Assembly (NCBI RefSeq): GCF_900103935.1
Contig: NZ_FNIC01000002.1
Location: 310,001 to 374,000, forward strand
DNA from: Nocardioides szechwanensis
Lineage (GTDB): Bacteria; Actinomycetota; Actinomycetes; Propionibacteriales; Nocardioidaceae
Direction of reading: 5' to 3'
DNA length: 64,000 nucleotides
Position 1 is the stretch's first letter, and each line of letters opens with the position of its first letter. Below the pieces are notes generated by a model, which worked only from the letters and a program-made list of their open reading frames with translations, made no database searches and was not told where the DNA came from. Of this stretch, positions 33,492-42,527 are shown piece after piece. Made by a program: the position numbers and the translations under genes.

Positions 33492-34703
33492 ATGCGCATC
33501 CGCCTCGCCGCCGTGCTCGCCGCCGCCGCTCTTGTGACCGCCGGTCTCGCACCCGCGTCCGTCCAGGCCGAGACACCGGAGCAGGCGGCGAAGGCCTCCG
33601 CCCAGTCGTCCTCCAAGTCGTCCGCCAAGCCGGTCGGCACGGTGCTGTCCTCGGAGACGCTCAAGCGCTCGCTGTGGATCCCGAAGACGACGAGCCGGGC
33701 GTTCAAGCTGAAGTACGTCACGACGGACGCCTTCGGGCGCCGTACGCCGAGCACCGGGACGGTGTTCGTGCCGAAGGGCCGGGCGCCGAAGGGCGGTTGG
33801 CCGGTGATCTCGTGGGCGCACGGGACGTCCGGGATCGGTGACGGCTGCGCACCGTCGTCGGTCGGTCCGGCGATGCCTGCGCGCGACTGGGCCTACCTGG
33901 GCACGTGGATGCGCCAGGGCTACGCGATCGTCGCGAGCGACTACGCGGGTCTGGGCACCACGGGCGTGCACGCCTACCTGCACAACCGCTCCACCGCCCA
34001 CAACGTCGTCGACATGGTGAAGGCCGCGCGCCGGTTCTCGCAGTCGCACCTGCCGGAGAGCCAGCGGCTGAGCAACAAGTGGGTCGTCATCGGGCAGTCG
34101 CAGGGAGGCGGCGGGGCGATCGCGACTGCGAGCTACGCGACCGAGTTCGGGGGCAAGGGACTGGACTTCCGCGGCGGCGTGGGCACGGGGACGCCGGCGT
34201 TCATCGAGGTGCTGGTCTCCCTGCCCGGCCCGGGTGTCCTGCCCGTCGACGCGAGCCAGGCGCTGACGGCGTACCTGCTCTACATCCTCGTCGGCATGCG
34301 CGAGGTGCACCCCGAGCTCGACATCGACAGCGCGCTCACGCCCGAGGGCAAGCAGTTCGTCGACCTCGCCGAGACGGCCTGCATCATCGAGCTCGAGGAG
34401 GCCGTGAAGGGCCACGCGATGGGTGACTTCTTCAACCGCCCGCTCGCGTCGCTGCCCGGGTACGTCGAGACCGCGCGCGCCTACCTCGGGATGCCCGAGA
34501 CCAGCTTCGAGAAGCCGATCTTCCTGGCCAACGGCCTCGTCGACACCGACGTGCCGATGGAGACCACCGCGGCGTACGTCGGTCTGCTGCGGGCCGGCGG
34601 GGCGGACGTGACCTTCCGGACCTACCCGACCGACCACAACACGACCATGCAGGCGTCGCTGGTCGACTCCGTGCCGTTCGTGAAGGGACTCTTCCGGTAC
34701 TGA
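33492..34703 (+). CDS. Secreted alpha/beta-hydrolase, LIP-type lipase
   Basis: A 403-residue exported protein. The signal peptide is MRIRLAAVLAAAALVTAGLA-like, cleaved near ASVQA. GQSQGGGG holds the nucleophile Ser, WAHGTSGIGD the oxyanion region, and NGLVDTDVPMETT and YPTDHNTT supply Asp and His. The form matches secretory lipases of the LIP family. Substrate unknown. Confidence 0.85.
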   Translation: MRIRLAAVLAAAALVTAGLAPASVQAETPEQAAKASAQSSSKSSAKPVGTVLSSETLKRSLWIPKTTSRAFKLKYVTTDAFGRRTPSTGTVFVPKGRAPKGGWPVISWAHGTSGIGDGCAPSSVGPAMPARDWAYLGTWMRQGYAIVASDYAGLGTTGVHAYLHNRSTAHNVVDMVKAARRFSQSHLPESQRLSNKWVVIGQSQGGGGAIATASYATEFGGKGLDFRGGVGTGTPAFIEVLVSLPGPGVLPVDASQALTAYLLYILVGMREVHPELDIDSALTPEGKQFVDLAETACIIELEEAVKGHAMGDFFNRPLASLPGYVETARAYLGMPETSFEKPIFLANGLVDTDVPMETTAAYVGLLRAGGADVTFRTYPTDHNTTMQASLVDSVPFVKGLFRY

Positions 34704-34736
34704 CGCGGACCCGCTGACACCACTAGCGTGCTCCCC

Positions 34737-35489
34737 GTGGAACCGGACAACGGGAGCAACGACGGCCCCGAGCGCAACGACCCCGCCTGGTCGACGTACA
34801 CGCCACCGGAGACGCCCCCACCGCCCAACATCTACGGACCGCCCCAGACGTCGTCACCTGAGGTGGCGCGGCTGTTCGGGACCAAGCCCAGCTCCAAGGC
34901 GGGGTGCGTGCTCATCCCGTTCGTCGTCATCCTGCTGGTCGTCATCGGCGTGATCGTCGGCATCATCAACGCGGCCAGCGACTCCGACGATGCGTTCGAG
35001 TTCGAGTTCGACGAGCCCTCCATCGAGTTCCCCGACATCGACCAGCCCCCGCCGCCGCCGAAGCTGCACACCGTCAGCGGCTTCAACGAGCTGCGCGACG
35101 CGATCCGCGAGGAGACCGGCTCGACGGAGGTCTTCGAGGCGAACATCTACCCCGAGTACGCCTCACTCTCGGTTCCCGCGCAGGCGACCGGCCAGCGCGC
35201 GTTCAGCTACTTCTACAACGGCGAGCTCGCCGATCCCGGCAAGGGGCGTTCGAGCTACGAGCGCTTCGACCTCACCCAGATCGACCCGCAGGTGATGATC
35301 AGGCTGGTGCAGAAGGCGAAGAGGCTAGTGGAAGACCCCACCAGCTGGTACGTCATCATCCGCAAGCCCGGACCCCCGTTCGACAACGGCGGCTGGTTCT
35401 CGGCCTACGCGTCCAACGAGTTCAGCGAGAGCGGCTACCTCCAGGCCACGCTCGACGGGACCATCGTCCACCGCTACGTCAGCGAGTAG
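34737..35489 (+). CDS. Single-pass membrane protein of unknown function
   Basis: A 250-residue protein: Pro-rich cytosolic part (PPETPPPPNIYGPP), one helix (LIPFVVILLVVIGVIVGI), an acidic stretch (AFEFEFDEPSIEFPD) and a folded extracytosolic domain. A TAGCGT box (34724-34729) lies 7 nt before GTG 34737, making this start better than GTG 34728, which falls inside the box. The 3' end overlaps the next convergent gene by 16 bp. Confidence 0.65.
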   Translation: MEPDNGSNDGPERNDPAWSTYTPPETPPPPNIYGPPQTSSPEVARLFGTKPSSKAGCVLIPFVVILLVVIGVIVGIINAASDSDDAFEFEFDEPSIEFPDIDQPPPPPKLHTVSGFNELRDAIREETGSTEVFEANIYPEYASLSVPAQATGQRAFSYFYNGELADPGKGRSSYERFDLTQIDPQVMIRLVQKAKRLVEDPTSWYVIIRKPGPPFDNGGWFSAYASNEFSESGYLQATLDGTIVHRYVSE

Positions 35490-36157
35490 AGGTAGCGGCT
35501 GGTCGGCACCAGGTCGAGGTCGCGGTCGGCACCGATCCGGGCGACGCTGGCCATCAGCGTCGTCAGTCGTTCGTTGAGTACGGCGTCGTCCCCACCGCTG
35601 CCGTAGAACGCGTGCATGTCGCTCATCCCCTCGATCGGGAACAGCTCCTCCACCAACGCGTGCACCTGCGCCATGATCGGGGGGGCATCGGGCGTGACCG
35701 GCGCGACCACGACGTTCTGGAGGTAGCCGAACGTGGCCTGCGTCGCGATCGCGATCGGCGTGTGGTCGACCAGCCAGCGGTGCAGCCACTCCTCCTGGGA
35801 GAGCTCGTCGGGCCGGCGCAGCACGGCCACGTTGGCCAGTCCCTCGCTGCGGGAGCCGTCCCAGGTCTCGGGCGGGTCGATCGGGCGCCGCTCCTCGACC
35901 TCCCAGCCCGCGACGCGTTCGGCGACCGCCGTCAGGGCGGCGACGACGACGTCGGCGGGGCCCGAGGTCCAGACGCTGACGATCGCGCCGATCGGCTCGT
36001 CGCCGGTCGGGATCCGCATCGCCGGCGCGACGTGCGCGTCGTCCACGTTGACCTGGAGCCGCTCCGCACCGGCTGCCTTCAGCGCCTCGCGCAGGTCAGC
36101 GGAGTGCAGGGACGCGGTGAGGTCGGGGCCCCAGAGGGCGAACATCAGCTTGGTCAC
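35474..36157 (-). CDS. EthD-like dimeric alpha/beta-barrel protein
   Basis: A 227-residue protein with the EthD motif ELSQEEWLHRWLVDHTPIA and two half-barrel repeats (VSVWTSG... and MHAFYGSGGDDAVL). EthD proteins are small accessory or degradative enzymes. TAGATT is placed 6 nt before the GTG start, indicating leaderless expression. Confidence 0.7.
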   Translation of the reverse strand: MTKLMFALWGPDLTASLHSADLREALKAAGAERLQVNVDDAHVAPAMRIPTGDEPIGAIVSVWTSGPADVVVAALTAVAERVAGWEVEERRPIDPPETWDGSRSEGLANVAVLRRPDELSQEEWLHRWLVDHTPIAIATQATFGYLQNVVVAPVTPDAPPIMAQVHALVEELFPIEGMSDMHAFYGSGGDDAVLNERLTTLMASVARIGADRDLDLVPTSRYLYSLT

Positions 36158-36163
36158 GGCGTG

Positions 36164-36169
36164 AATCTA
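36164..36169 (-). promoter_or_regulatory. Candidate -10 box, leaderless start of the EthD-like gene
   Basis: TAGATT on the minus strand ends 6 nt before GTG 36157; the -35 position falls inside the palindrome at 36182-36203. Confidence 0.5.
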
Positions 36170-36181
36170 GTAGCCTGAGCG

Positions 36182-36203
36182 CGAAGGTTCGGGGGAACCT
36201 TCG
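36182..36203. repeat. Perfect palindrome between EthD-like gene and 36227 gene
   Basis: CGAAGGTTC-GGGG-GAACCTTCG is a perfect 9-bp inverted repeat. It overlaps the -35 zone of the minus-strand gene and lies 23 bp before the plus-strand gene. An operator fits better than a terminator, as no gene ends here. Confidence 0.6.
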
Positions 36204-36226
36204 TTTGCTGTCTGGAGCAGTGTCAC

Positions 36227-36679
36227 TTGCGCACACCGTCACGCACGCCGCAACGCGTCCTCGTCGAGCCACCGCTGAACGTGGTCGAGGTCGCGTTCGT
36301 CGCGTCGTTCCAGGACAGCGACGTACGACGGGTGTGGCCCGGGCAGCCGAGCTCACGCTCGCCGTGGTCGCCCACGCCCGACGGCTGCGAGCTGGTGCTC
36401 GACGCGCTGCCCGACGCCGAGGCGGCCACGACCACCGCGGGCTGGCTGCGCTTCCTCGCGCGTGAGTTCCTGGCGCCGCGCACGGAGGCGTCCCTGGCGC
36501 TGGCGTTGCGCAACGGCCTCACCGGCGGCCATCGGCTCACCGGTCGGGTGCTGCTCGACGGCGTCCGCGAGATCACGGTGAGCAACAACCGGGTCAACGA
36601 GCGGGTGCTCCAGCACCGCCCCGACGCCGACGTCTTCGAGCTCGACGACCGGCGCCGCGCTCACAACACGGACCGGTAG
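36227..36679 (+). CDS. Hypothetical protein, function unknown
   Basis: A 150-residue protein with no signal or membrane segments: VEVAFVASFQDSDVRRVWPG, then LARE-rich helix and LTGGHRLTGRVLLDGVREITVSNNRVNERVL. Start is TTG 36227 with GGAG 9 nt upstream. Its end overlaps the glgA end by 19 bp. Not recognised as a family. Confidence 0.55.
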   Translation: MRTPSRTPQRVLVEPPLNVVEVAFVASFQDSDVRRVWPGQPSSRSPWSPTPDGCELVLDALPDAEAATTTAGWLRFLAREFLAPRTEASLALALRNGLTGGHRLTGRVLLDGVREITVSNNRVNERVLQHRPDADVFELDDRRRAHNTDR

Positions 36680-37848
36680 ATCCCCACGGTCCGTTCGGCG
36701 ATCGCCGGCCACGCGAACGCCTCCACCGCGCGGCGGCGCCCGGCGGCGCCCATCTCGGCGGCACGGACGGGGTCGGCGACGACCTCCAGCAGCGCGGCGG
36801 CGAAGTCCGCGACGTAGCCCTCGGGGTCCAGGGGAGTGCCGGTGCCGTCGATGGCCTGCTCGATCGGCACCAGCCGGCCGGTCTCGCCGTCGACGACGAC
36901 CTCGGGGATGCCGCCGGTCGCGGTGGCGACGACCGCGGTCTCGCAGGCCATCGCCTCGAGGTTGACGATGCCGAGCGGCTCGTAGATCGAGGGGCAGGCG
37001 AACGCCGTCGCCGCGGTGAGCAGTGCGCACACGGTGGGGCGCGGCAGCATCTCCCGGATCCACACGACGCCGGTGCGGGTCGCGGCGAGGTCGGCCACCA
37101 GCGCCTCCACCTCGGCCTCGATCTCGGGCGTGTCCGGCGCGCCCGCGCACAGCACGATCTGCACCTCGGGAGGCAGCTGCGCGACCGCGCGCAGGAACAG
37201 CGGCAGCCCCTTCTGCCGGGTGATCCGGCCGACGAAGACCACTGACGGACGGTCGGGGTCGACGCCGAGCGCGCGGACCACCTCGGGGTTGTGGTGGGGC
37301 GCCCAGTCCTCGGTGTCGATGCCGTTGTGGACCACATGCACGCGGGCCGGGTCGATGGCGGGGTACGACGTCAGCACGTCGTCGCGCATCGCGGCCGACA
37401 CCGCGATCACGGCCGCCGCGGCCTCGTAGGCGGTGCGCTCCACCCACGACGACACGGCGTACCCACCCCCGAGCTGCTCGGCCTTCCACGGCCGCAACGG
37501 CTCCAGCGAGTGCGCCGAGACCACGTGGGGGACGCCGTGCAGCAGGCCGGCGAGGTGGCCGGCCATGTTGGCGTACCAGGTGTGCGAGTGCACCAGGTCG
37601 GTGCCGGCGCAGGCGTCCGCGATCGCGAGGTCGACCCCCAGCGTGCGCAGCGTCGGGTTGGCCGAGGCGAGCTCGGCCAGGTCGGCGTACGACGACGTCC
37701 CCGGCTCGGAGCGCGGCGCACCGAACGCGTGCACCCGGGCGTCGACGTCGGGCCGGGAACGCAGCGCGCGCACCAGCTCGGTGACGTGCACTCCGGCCCC
37801 GCCGTAGATCTCGGGCGGGTACTCCTTGCTCAACACGTCGACCCTCAC
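36661..37848 (-). CDS. glgA: GlgA/GlgM-type glycogen (maltosyl-1-phosphate) synthase
   Basis: A 395-residue GT4 glycosyltransferase: SKEYPPEIYGGAGVHVTEL, then HSHTWYANMAGHLAG, VHNGIDTEDW, VVFVGRITRQKGLPLFLRAV, and the E-x7-E nucleotide-sugar motif in YEPLGIVNLEAMACE. This is the actinobacterial family that makes maltose-1-phosphate or elongates alpha-glucan using ADP-glucose. GTG 37848 rather than 37857 is favoured by TAACGT 7 nt upstream. Divergent from glgC, which makes its substrate. Confidence 0.93.
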   Translation of the reverse strand: MRVDVLSKEYPPEIYGGAGVHVTELVRALRSRPDVDARVHAFGAPRSEPGTSSYADLAELASANPTLRTLGVDLAIADACAGTDLVHSHTWYANMAGHLAGLLHGVPHVVSAHSLEPLRPWKAEQLGGGYAVSSWVERTAYEAAAAVIAVSAAMRDDVLTSYPAIDPARVHVVHNGIDTEDWAPHHNPEVVRALGVDPDRPSVVFVGRITRQKGLPLFLRAVAQLPPEVQIVLCAGAPDTPEIEAEVEALVADLAATRTGVVWIREMLPRPTVCALLTAATAFACPSIYEPLGIVNLEAMACETAVVATATGGIPEVVVDGETGRLVPIEQAIDGTGTPLDPEGYVADFAAALLEVVADPVRAAEMGAAGRRRAVEAFAWPAIAERTVGIYRSVL

Positions 37849-37855
37849 GCCGGGC

Positions 37856-37886
37856 ACGTTACCGCTGATCGAATCCGGGCTACGGT
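37856..37886. promoter_or_regulatory. Back-to-back glgA and glgC promoter elements
   Basis: For glgA (-), TAACGT at 37856-37861 is 7 nt from GTG 37848. For glgC (+), TTACCG (37859-37864), a 16-bp spacer and TACGGT (37881-37886), 6 nt from ATG 37893. The two promoters overlap within a 44-bp gap. Confidence 0.6.
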
Positions 37887-37892
37887 GAAGGC

Positions 37893-39140
37893 ATGAGTGC
37901 CGCGGAGCGCAAGAAGGTTCTGACCATCGTGCTCGCGGGTGGCGAGGGCAAACGGCTGATGCCGTTGACGGCCGACCGCGCCAAGCCCGCGGTGCCGTTC
38001 GCCGGTATCTACCGGCTGATCGACTTCGCGCTGTCCAACGTGGTCAACAGCGGCTACCTGAAGATTGTGGTGCTGACGCAGTACAAGTCCCACAGCCTCG
38101 ACCGCCACGTCACCCAGACCTGGCGCATGTCGACCATGCTCGGCAACTACGTCACCCCCGTGCCGGCGCAGCAGCGCGTCGGCAAGAACTGGTACCTCGG
38201 GAGCGGCGACGCGATCTACCAGTCGCTCAACCTGCTCAAGGACGAGAAGCCCGACATCGTGATCGTGGTCGGCGCCGACCACGTCTACCGGATGGACTTC
38301 TCGCACATGGTGGCTCAGCACGTCGCCAGCGACGCGGCCTGCACGGTCGCCGCGATCCGGCAGCCGATCGGGCTCGCCGACCAGTTCGGCGTCATCGACG
38401 TCCACCCCGACGACCCGTCGCGGATCCGCGAGTTCCTCGAGAAGCCCAAGGACCCGACCGGCCTGCCCGACAGCCCCGGTGAGGTGCTGGCCTCGATGGG
38501 CAACTACGTCTTCGACGCCGACGCGCTGATCGAGGCGGTCACCCGCGACGCCACCACGCAGGGCTCCAAGCACGACATGGGCGGCGACATCGTGCCGTCG
38601 TTCGTACGGCGTGAGCTCGCCGGCGTCTACGACTACAAGGACAACGTCGTGCCCGGCGCGACCGACCGCGACCGCGGCTACTGGCGCGACGTGGGGACGC
38701 TCAAGTCCTACTACGACGCCCACATGGACGTCGTGTCGCCGCTGCCGGTCTTCAACCTCTACAACTTCGAGTGGCCCATCTACACCTCCTACGGACCGCA
38801 GCCGCCGGCCAAGGTCGTGCAGGGCGCCAACGGCGCGCCCGCCCACGTCGACGAGGCCCTGCTCTCGCCCGGCACCGTCGTCAGCGGCGGCAGCGTGACC
38901 CGCTCGGTGCTGTCGCCCGGCGTCGGGGTCGCGGCCGGTGCGGTGGTCGAGGGATCGGTGCTGATGAACGGCGTCCAGGTCGGCGCCGGGGCCGTGGTCC
39001 GCCACGCGATCCTCGACAAGAACGTCGTCGTCCCGGCCGGCGCCCAGATCGGCGTCGACCTCGCCGCCGACCGCGCACGCGGGTTCCTGGTCGAGGACGG
39101 GCTCACCGTGCTCGGCAAGGACCAGCAGTTCCCCGGCTGA
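37893..39140 (+). CDS. glgC: Glucose-1-phosphate adenylyltransferase
   Basis: A 415-residue enzyme making ADP-glucose from ATP and glucose-1-phosphate, the first committed step of glycogen synthesis. Typical GlgC blocks: [70 protein letters not shown] and [12 protein letters not shown], followed by left-handed beta-helix hexapeptide turns ([20 protein letters not shown]). Length is standard. Leaderless start is likely. No other glycogen genes are near. Confidence 0.97.
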   Translation: MSAAERKKVLTIVLAGGEGKRLMPLTADRAKPAVPFAGIYRLIDFALSNVVNSGYLKIVVLTQYKSHSLDRHVTQTWRMSTMLGNYVTPVPAQQRVGKNWYLGSGDAIYQSLNLLKDEKPDIVIVVGADHVYRMDFSHMVAQHVASDAACTVAAIRQPIGLADQFGVIDVHPDDPSRIREFLEKPKDPTGLPDSPGEVLASMGNYVFDADALIEAVTRDATTQGSKHDMGGDIVPSFVRRELAGVYDYKDNVVPGATDRDRGYWRDVGTLKSYYDAHMDVVSPLPVFNLYNFEWPIYTSYGPQPPAKVVQGANGAPAHVDEALLSPGTVVSGGSVTRSVLSPGVGVAAGAVVEGSVLMNGVQVGAGAVVRHAILDKNVVVPAGAQIGVDLAADRARGFLVEDGLTVLGKDQQFPG

Positions 39141-39141
39141 C

Positions 39142-39169
39142 TTCCCCCAGCTGAGTCCTGGGAGGGGAA
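39142..39169 (+). terminator. Possible glgC stem-loop terminator
   Basis: TTCCCCCAG pairs with CTG and GGGGAA with a 3-nt bulge, starting 2 nt after the glgC stop. The stem is imperfect and lacks a T-run. Confidence 0.35.
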
Positions 39170-39199
39170 CCCGACGCCGTTGGGTACCGTCCCATCACC

Positions 39200-39673
39200 A
39201 TGCGCACACCTCTCGGAACGCTGCTGATCCTGCCCGCACTGCTCCTCGGCTCCCCGCTCCTCGGTGCCTGCGGTGACGACACCGCCTCCGACCCGGAGAG
39301 CCGGTCCAGCCCGGAGCCCACGGCGCTCGACTACACGGTGCTGGCGATCGTCTCGGAGACCGCGGCCGGCGGCACCGTCTCGCCGACGCTGACCCCGCTG
39401 CCCGGGCCGGAGGAGCTGACGGCCTTCGTCGAGCAGTTCGAGAACGGCGGCTTCCGCGACGAGGTCACCGCGGAGGTGCAGGACCACGAGCCGCGCGACG
39501 GCTACGTCGTGTCGGCCGCCGTGGTGGCCATCGGCTGCGACGTACCTCCCGGGGTGACCGTGGTCGAGACCGAGGAGAGCTACACCGTGCAGGCGGACAA
39601 GGTCGCGGACCCGCTGAAGGAGTGCTTCGCACCGGTCACCAGCGTGGCGGTCATCGAGGTGCCTGGTACGTGA
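39200..39673 (+). CDS. Small lipoprotein, unknown function
   Basis: A 157-residue lipoprotein: hydrophobic leader and lipobox LLGAC, then an acidic domain with two further Cys (AIGCDVPPG, LKECFAP) that may pair. The 3' end overlaps the convergent phosphodiester glycosidase gene by 23 bp. Confidence 0.7.
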   Translation: MRTPLGTLLILPALLLGSPLLGACGDDTASDPESRSSPEPTALDYTVLAIVSETAAGGTVSPTLTPLPGPEELTAFVEQFENGGFRDEVTAEVQDHEPRDGYVVSAAVVAIGCDVPPGVTVVETEESYTVQADKVADPLKECFAPVTSVAVIEVPGT

Positions 39674-40886
39674 CCTCGATGGCGTTGGCCACCATCCGCT
39701 CGACCCCGTCGGAGGGGCTGTTGACCACGCCCATGCCGCCGCTGGGTCCACGCGCCACCATCGTGCTGGACCCGCCCCCGTCGAGGTTGAGCGCCTCGTC
39801 GGCACCCAGGTCCTGCATCAGCTCGGCGAGCTCGACCATCGTGTAGCCACGGCTGAAGCTCTGCCGCCCGTCGATCAGCAGCATGAGCACCTCGCCGGTG
39901 TCGCGGTCGATCCCGATCGCCGTACGCGGGTGCATCTCGCGGTCGTTGATGACCTGGACGACCCCGTCGAGGATCAGGAACTTGTTGCCCGTGATCGCCA
40001 TCGTCGGGCCACCCTGCAGGCGACCGCGCAGCAGCACCTTGGAGCCCTTGCGCAGGCCGGCGAGCCGTTTGGCGCCCTCGCCGCGGCCGATCATCAGGAA
40101 GCCGTTGATGTGCTTGTTGACGGTGAGCTTGTTCTTGATCTCGACCACGCGCTGGTTGACCACGCGGACCATCCGCACCTTCTGCTGCTGCCCGCCGGTC
40201 ACCCGGTAGCCCGAGGTGGGGCCCCACTTCTTGGTGTAGATGCCGATGCCACCGGGTCGGATCTCGGGGGAGTTGACGTTGGTGATCGCGAGGTTGGGCC
40301 GGTGCAGGACGCTCATCTTGAGCGGCAGGTAGCCGATGTCGGGGCGGCCCTTGGCGTCGAGGAAGAACGCGGAGTTCCAGCCGCCGCGGGGAGCGTGCAG
40401 GAAGCCCATCTGCCGGTCCTGCCCGAGGCCGAGCGGGGCGCCGGTGTCGCCGATGTCGAAGAAGTCGCCGTTGACGCCGGCGATCGCCCGGTGGCGGGCG
40501 AGGATGTCGGAGACCTGGTCGGTACGGCGTACCAGCCCGGGCGAGGCGTAGTCGAGCGCGAGACCGGGCGTGCTCAGGTCGACGGTGAGCAGGTGGGCGC
40601 GGATCGGCCCGCGGGCGTCGTGCTGGCTCCAGCGGGTGTAGGTGACGCCGGGCGCCACCTCCCACTTGGCGCGGACCGTGGTCGTGGTGACCCCGCGCAG
40701 GTAGCGCGGCATCGGGGTCGCGATCTCGCCCTGGACGCCGTCCGAGGTCTGCCTGTCCGAGGTTTGGGGGACGTAGTGGGGCTCGGGTCGGGGGTCACTC
40801 TTCTCGCCGCCGGCCGAAGCAGGCGGCGCAGAGAGGAGAGCGCAGCCGAGCACCGCGGCTGCGATCCGGGGAAGTAGGGAGCGCAC
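39651..40886 (-). CDS. Secreted phosphodiester glycosidase (NAGPA-like) family protein
   Basis: A 411-residue exported protein with signal peptide (LPRIAAAVLGCALLSAPPASA). The NAGPA/DUF2233 pattern is clear in AIAGVNGDFFDIGDTGAPLG, RTAIGIDRDTGEVLMLLIDGR and EALNLDGGGSSTMVARG. Family members cleave sugar phosphodiesters and often act on wall polymers. Start is GTG 40886; TACCCT lies 7 nt upstream, though GGGAG is also there. Confidence 0.85.
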   Translation of the reverse strand: MRSLLPRIAAAVLGCALLSAPPASAGGEKSDPRPEPHYVPQTSDRQTSDGVQGEIATPMPRYLRGVTTTTVRAKWEVAPGVTYTRWSQHDARGPIRAHLLTVDLSTPGLALDYASPGLVRRTDQVSDILARHRAIAGVNGDFFDIGDTGAPLGLGQDRQMGFLHAPRGGWNSAFFLDAKGRPDIGYLPLKMSVLHRPNLAITNVNSPEIRPGGIGIYTKKWGPTSGYRVTGGQQQKVRMVRVVNQRVVEIKNKLTVNKHINGFLMIGRGEGAKRLAGLRKGSKVLLRGRLQGGPTMAITGNKFLILDGVVQVINDREMHPRTAIGIDRDTGEVLMLLIDGRQSFSRGYTMVELAELMQDLGADEALNLDGGGSSTMVARGPSGGMGVVNSPSDGVERMVANAIEVTYQAPR

Positions 40887-40904
40887 TGCTCCCAGGGTAA
40901 AGAC

Positions 40905-42470
40905 TCAGCGGCCCACAACTGGTAGTGAGACCACCGTGTCGTCGATGACCACCGCGCCCGGGGTGCGTGAGCCCATGGTGGCGAACGTGTCGCTGACGGG
41001 CGAGGCGATCAGGTAGAGCGTCTGGCCGGCGGGCACGTTGACCGCGACCGAGGGCAGCACGATCCGGCGGACGACTCCGGTGACCGGGTCGACCTCGCGG
41101 ATCGGGAGCACGTTGTTCTGGATCAGGTGGGCGTCCAGCGGCGTCGTGCCGATGGCCAGGCCGTAGAACGCACGGTTGTCGGTGCCGAGCGCGGTCACGC
41201 TGCCGGTGAGGTACGGCGACCCGGCGATCCGGATCGGGCCCTCGACGACCGGGTAGGGCACCGGAGCGCCGGCCGGTCCGGCGGTCGTGGCGACCGTGCC
41301 GACGGCGTACGTCGTGTTCGGTGCGACCGAGGAGACCGTCGTGCAGGTGCTCGTGGGCGTGGCGAGGTGGATCTTGCCCAGGCCCCGCATCTCGATCGGC
41401 TCGCGCTTGAGGTTGGCGTCGAAGAACTTCACGGTGAGGTCACGGAAGTCGCCGCCGGCGAGCCGCTTGCTGCACGGGTCGGAGGTGACGTTGACGCCCT
41501 GGGGGAGCACCGAGGGCAGCACGTGGCCGCCGTTGTAGCCGATGAACATGCTCTGCTTGCGGGCGCGCTTGGTGATCGCCTTCTGCCAGTTGGCCAGGCC
41601 CTGCTGGAGCGGGAACAGCGAGTCGGTGGTGCCCTGGCCGAAGAGGACCGGGATGTCGAGCTTGCGGCCGTGGTCGACGTGCCACTTGGGGCCGTTCTTC
41701 TCGAAGAACTTCACGAGGTTCTCGCTGCCGGGGGTCGAGCCGTCGGGCCACTGGCCGGTGGCGCTCCCCTCGACCAGCGCCTTGTAGATGTTGTTGGGGA
41801 GGGCCTGCGCCGGCACCGACGCGGCGCTCAGCGCCAGCGCCCACTCCGTGCGGACGACGCCCTCGGGCGCCAGGCTCTGGGAGAGGTCGTGCCAGGTGAT
41901 CTCGGGCGCGAGCGCGTCGAAGACCGGCTTGCCCTTGACCCGCAGCTCCTCGAAGGCACCGACGAACTGGTAGCCGCCGCCGTAGCTGCCGCCGATCGCG
42001 CCCAGGCGCGGGTCGCCCTTGGCGTCCTGCTGCACCCAGGTCAGGCGGCTGATCAGGGCGACCAGGGCGCGGACGTCGCGGCCCTCGTAGGCAGGGTTCT
42101 CGACGTGCGCCTTGCCGCCGGACTCGCCCCACCCGCGCTGGTCGAACGAGAGGACGCCGTAGCCGGCGCTCGTGAGCTCGGTGAACTCAGCGGCGTCGGT
42201 CGTGCGTGAACCGCCCCAGCCGTGGCTGTGCATGACCATCGGGACGCGCTTGGCGGCGGTCGCGCCCGCCGGCCGGAAGATCGAGTAGCAGATCTTGACC
42301 GGCGTGCCGCCCTTCGTCTCGGGGGCGCTCTTGAGGCAGCCGTCGGTCACCGTCACCTTGGCCGCTGCGGCGGGGGCCACCGCGGGCGCCGCGCTCGTCG
42401 GTACGGCGGCAAGACTTGCGGCGAGCAGGGCGGAGCCGAGCGGCAGGGCCAGGAGCGAGCGAGGCGTCAT
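40905..42470 (-). CDS. Secreted S15-like alpha/beta-hydrolase (X-Pro dipeptidyl-peptidase fold)
   Basis: A 521-residue exported protein: signal peptide to about residue 38, then MHSHGWGGSR, FDQRGWGESGG and the nucleophile motif GAIGGSYGGGYQ. VLFGQGTTDSLFP and GYNGGHVLP provide Asp and His. The C-terminal beta-rich domain (from about 380) is like the jelly roll of CocE/S15 peptidases. Substrate unknown. Start ATG 42470 gives a proper signal peptide. Confidence 0.82.
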   Translation of the reverse strand: MTPRSLLALPLGSALLAASLAAVPTSAAPAVAPAAAAKVTVTDGCLKSAPETKGGTPVKICYSIFRPAGATAAKRVPMVMHSHGWGGSRTTDAAEFTELTSAGYGVLSFDQRGWGESGGKAHVENPAYEGRDVRALVALISRLTWVQQDAKGDPRLGAIGGSYGGGYQFVGAFEELRVKGKPVFDALAPEITWHDLSQSLAPEGVVRTEWALALSAASVPAQALPNNIYKALVEGSATGQWPDGSTPGSENLVKFFEKNGPKWHVDHGRKLDIPVLFGQGTTDSLFPLQQGLANWQKAITKRARKQSMFIGYNGGHVLPSVLPQGVNVTSDPCSKRLAGGDFRDLTVKFFDANLKREPIEMRGLGKIHLATPTSTCTTVSSVAPNTTYAVGTVATTAGPAGAPVPYPVVEGPIRIAGSPYLTGSVTALGTDNRAFYGLAIGTTPLDAHLIQNNVLPIREVDPVTGVVRRIVLPSVAVNVPAGQTLYLIASPVSDTFATMGSRTPGAVVIDDTVVSLPVVGR

Positions 42471-42527
42471 GCCCTGCTCAACTCCCACGAGTGGCGGAGG
42501 TCACGGAATGTGACCGCGGTCACGACG

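Noticed and set aside
34728..34736. GTG 34728 as start of the membrane protein gene
   Set aside because: It lies within the TAGCGT -10 box; GTG 34737 is at the right distance.
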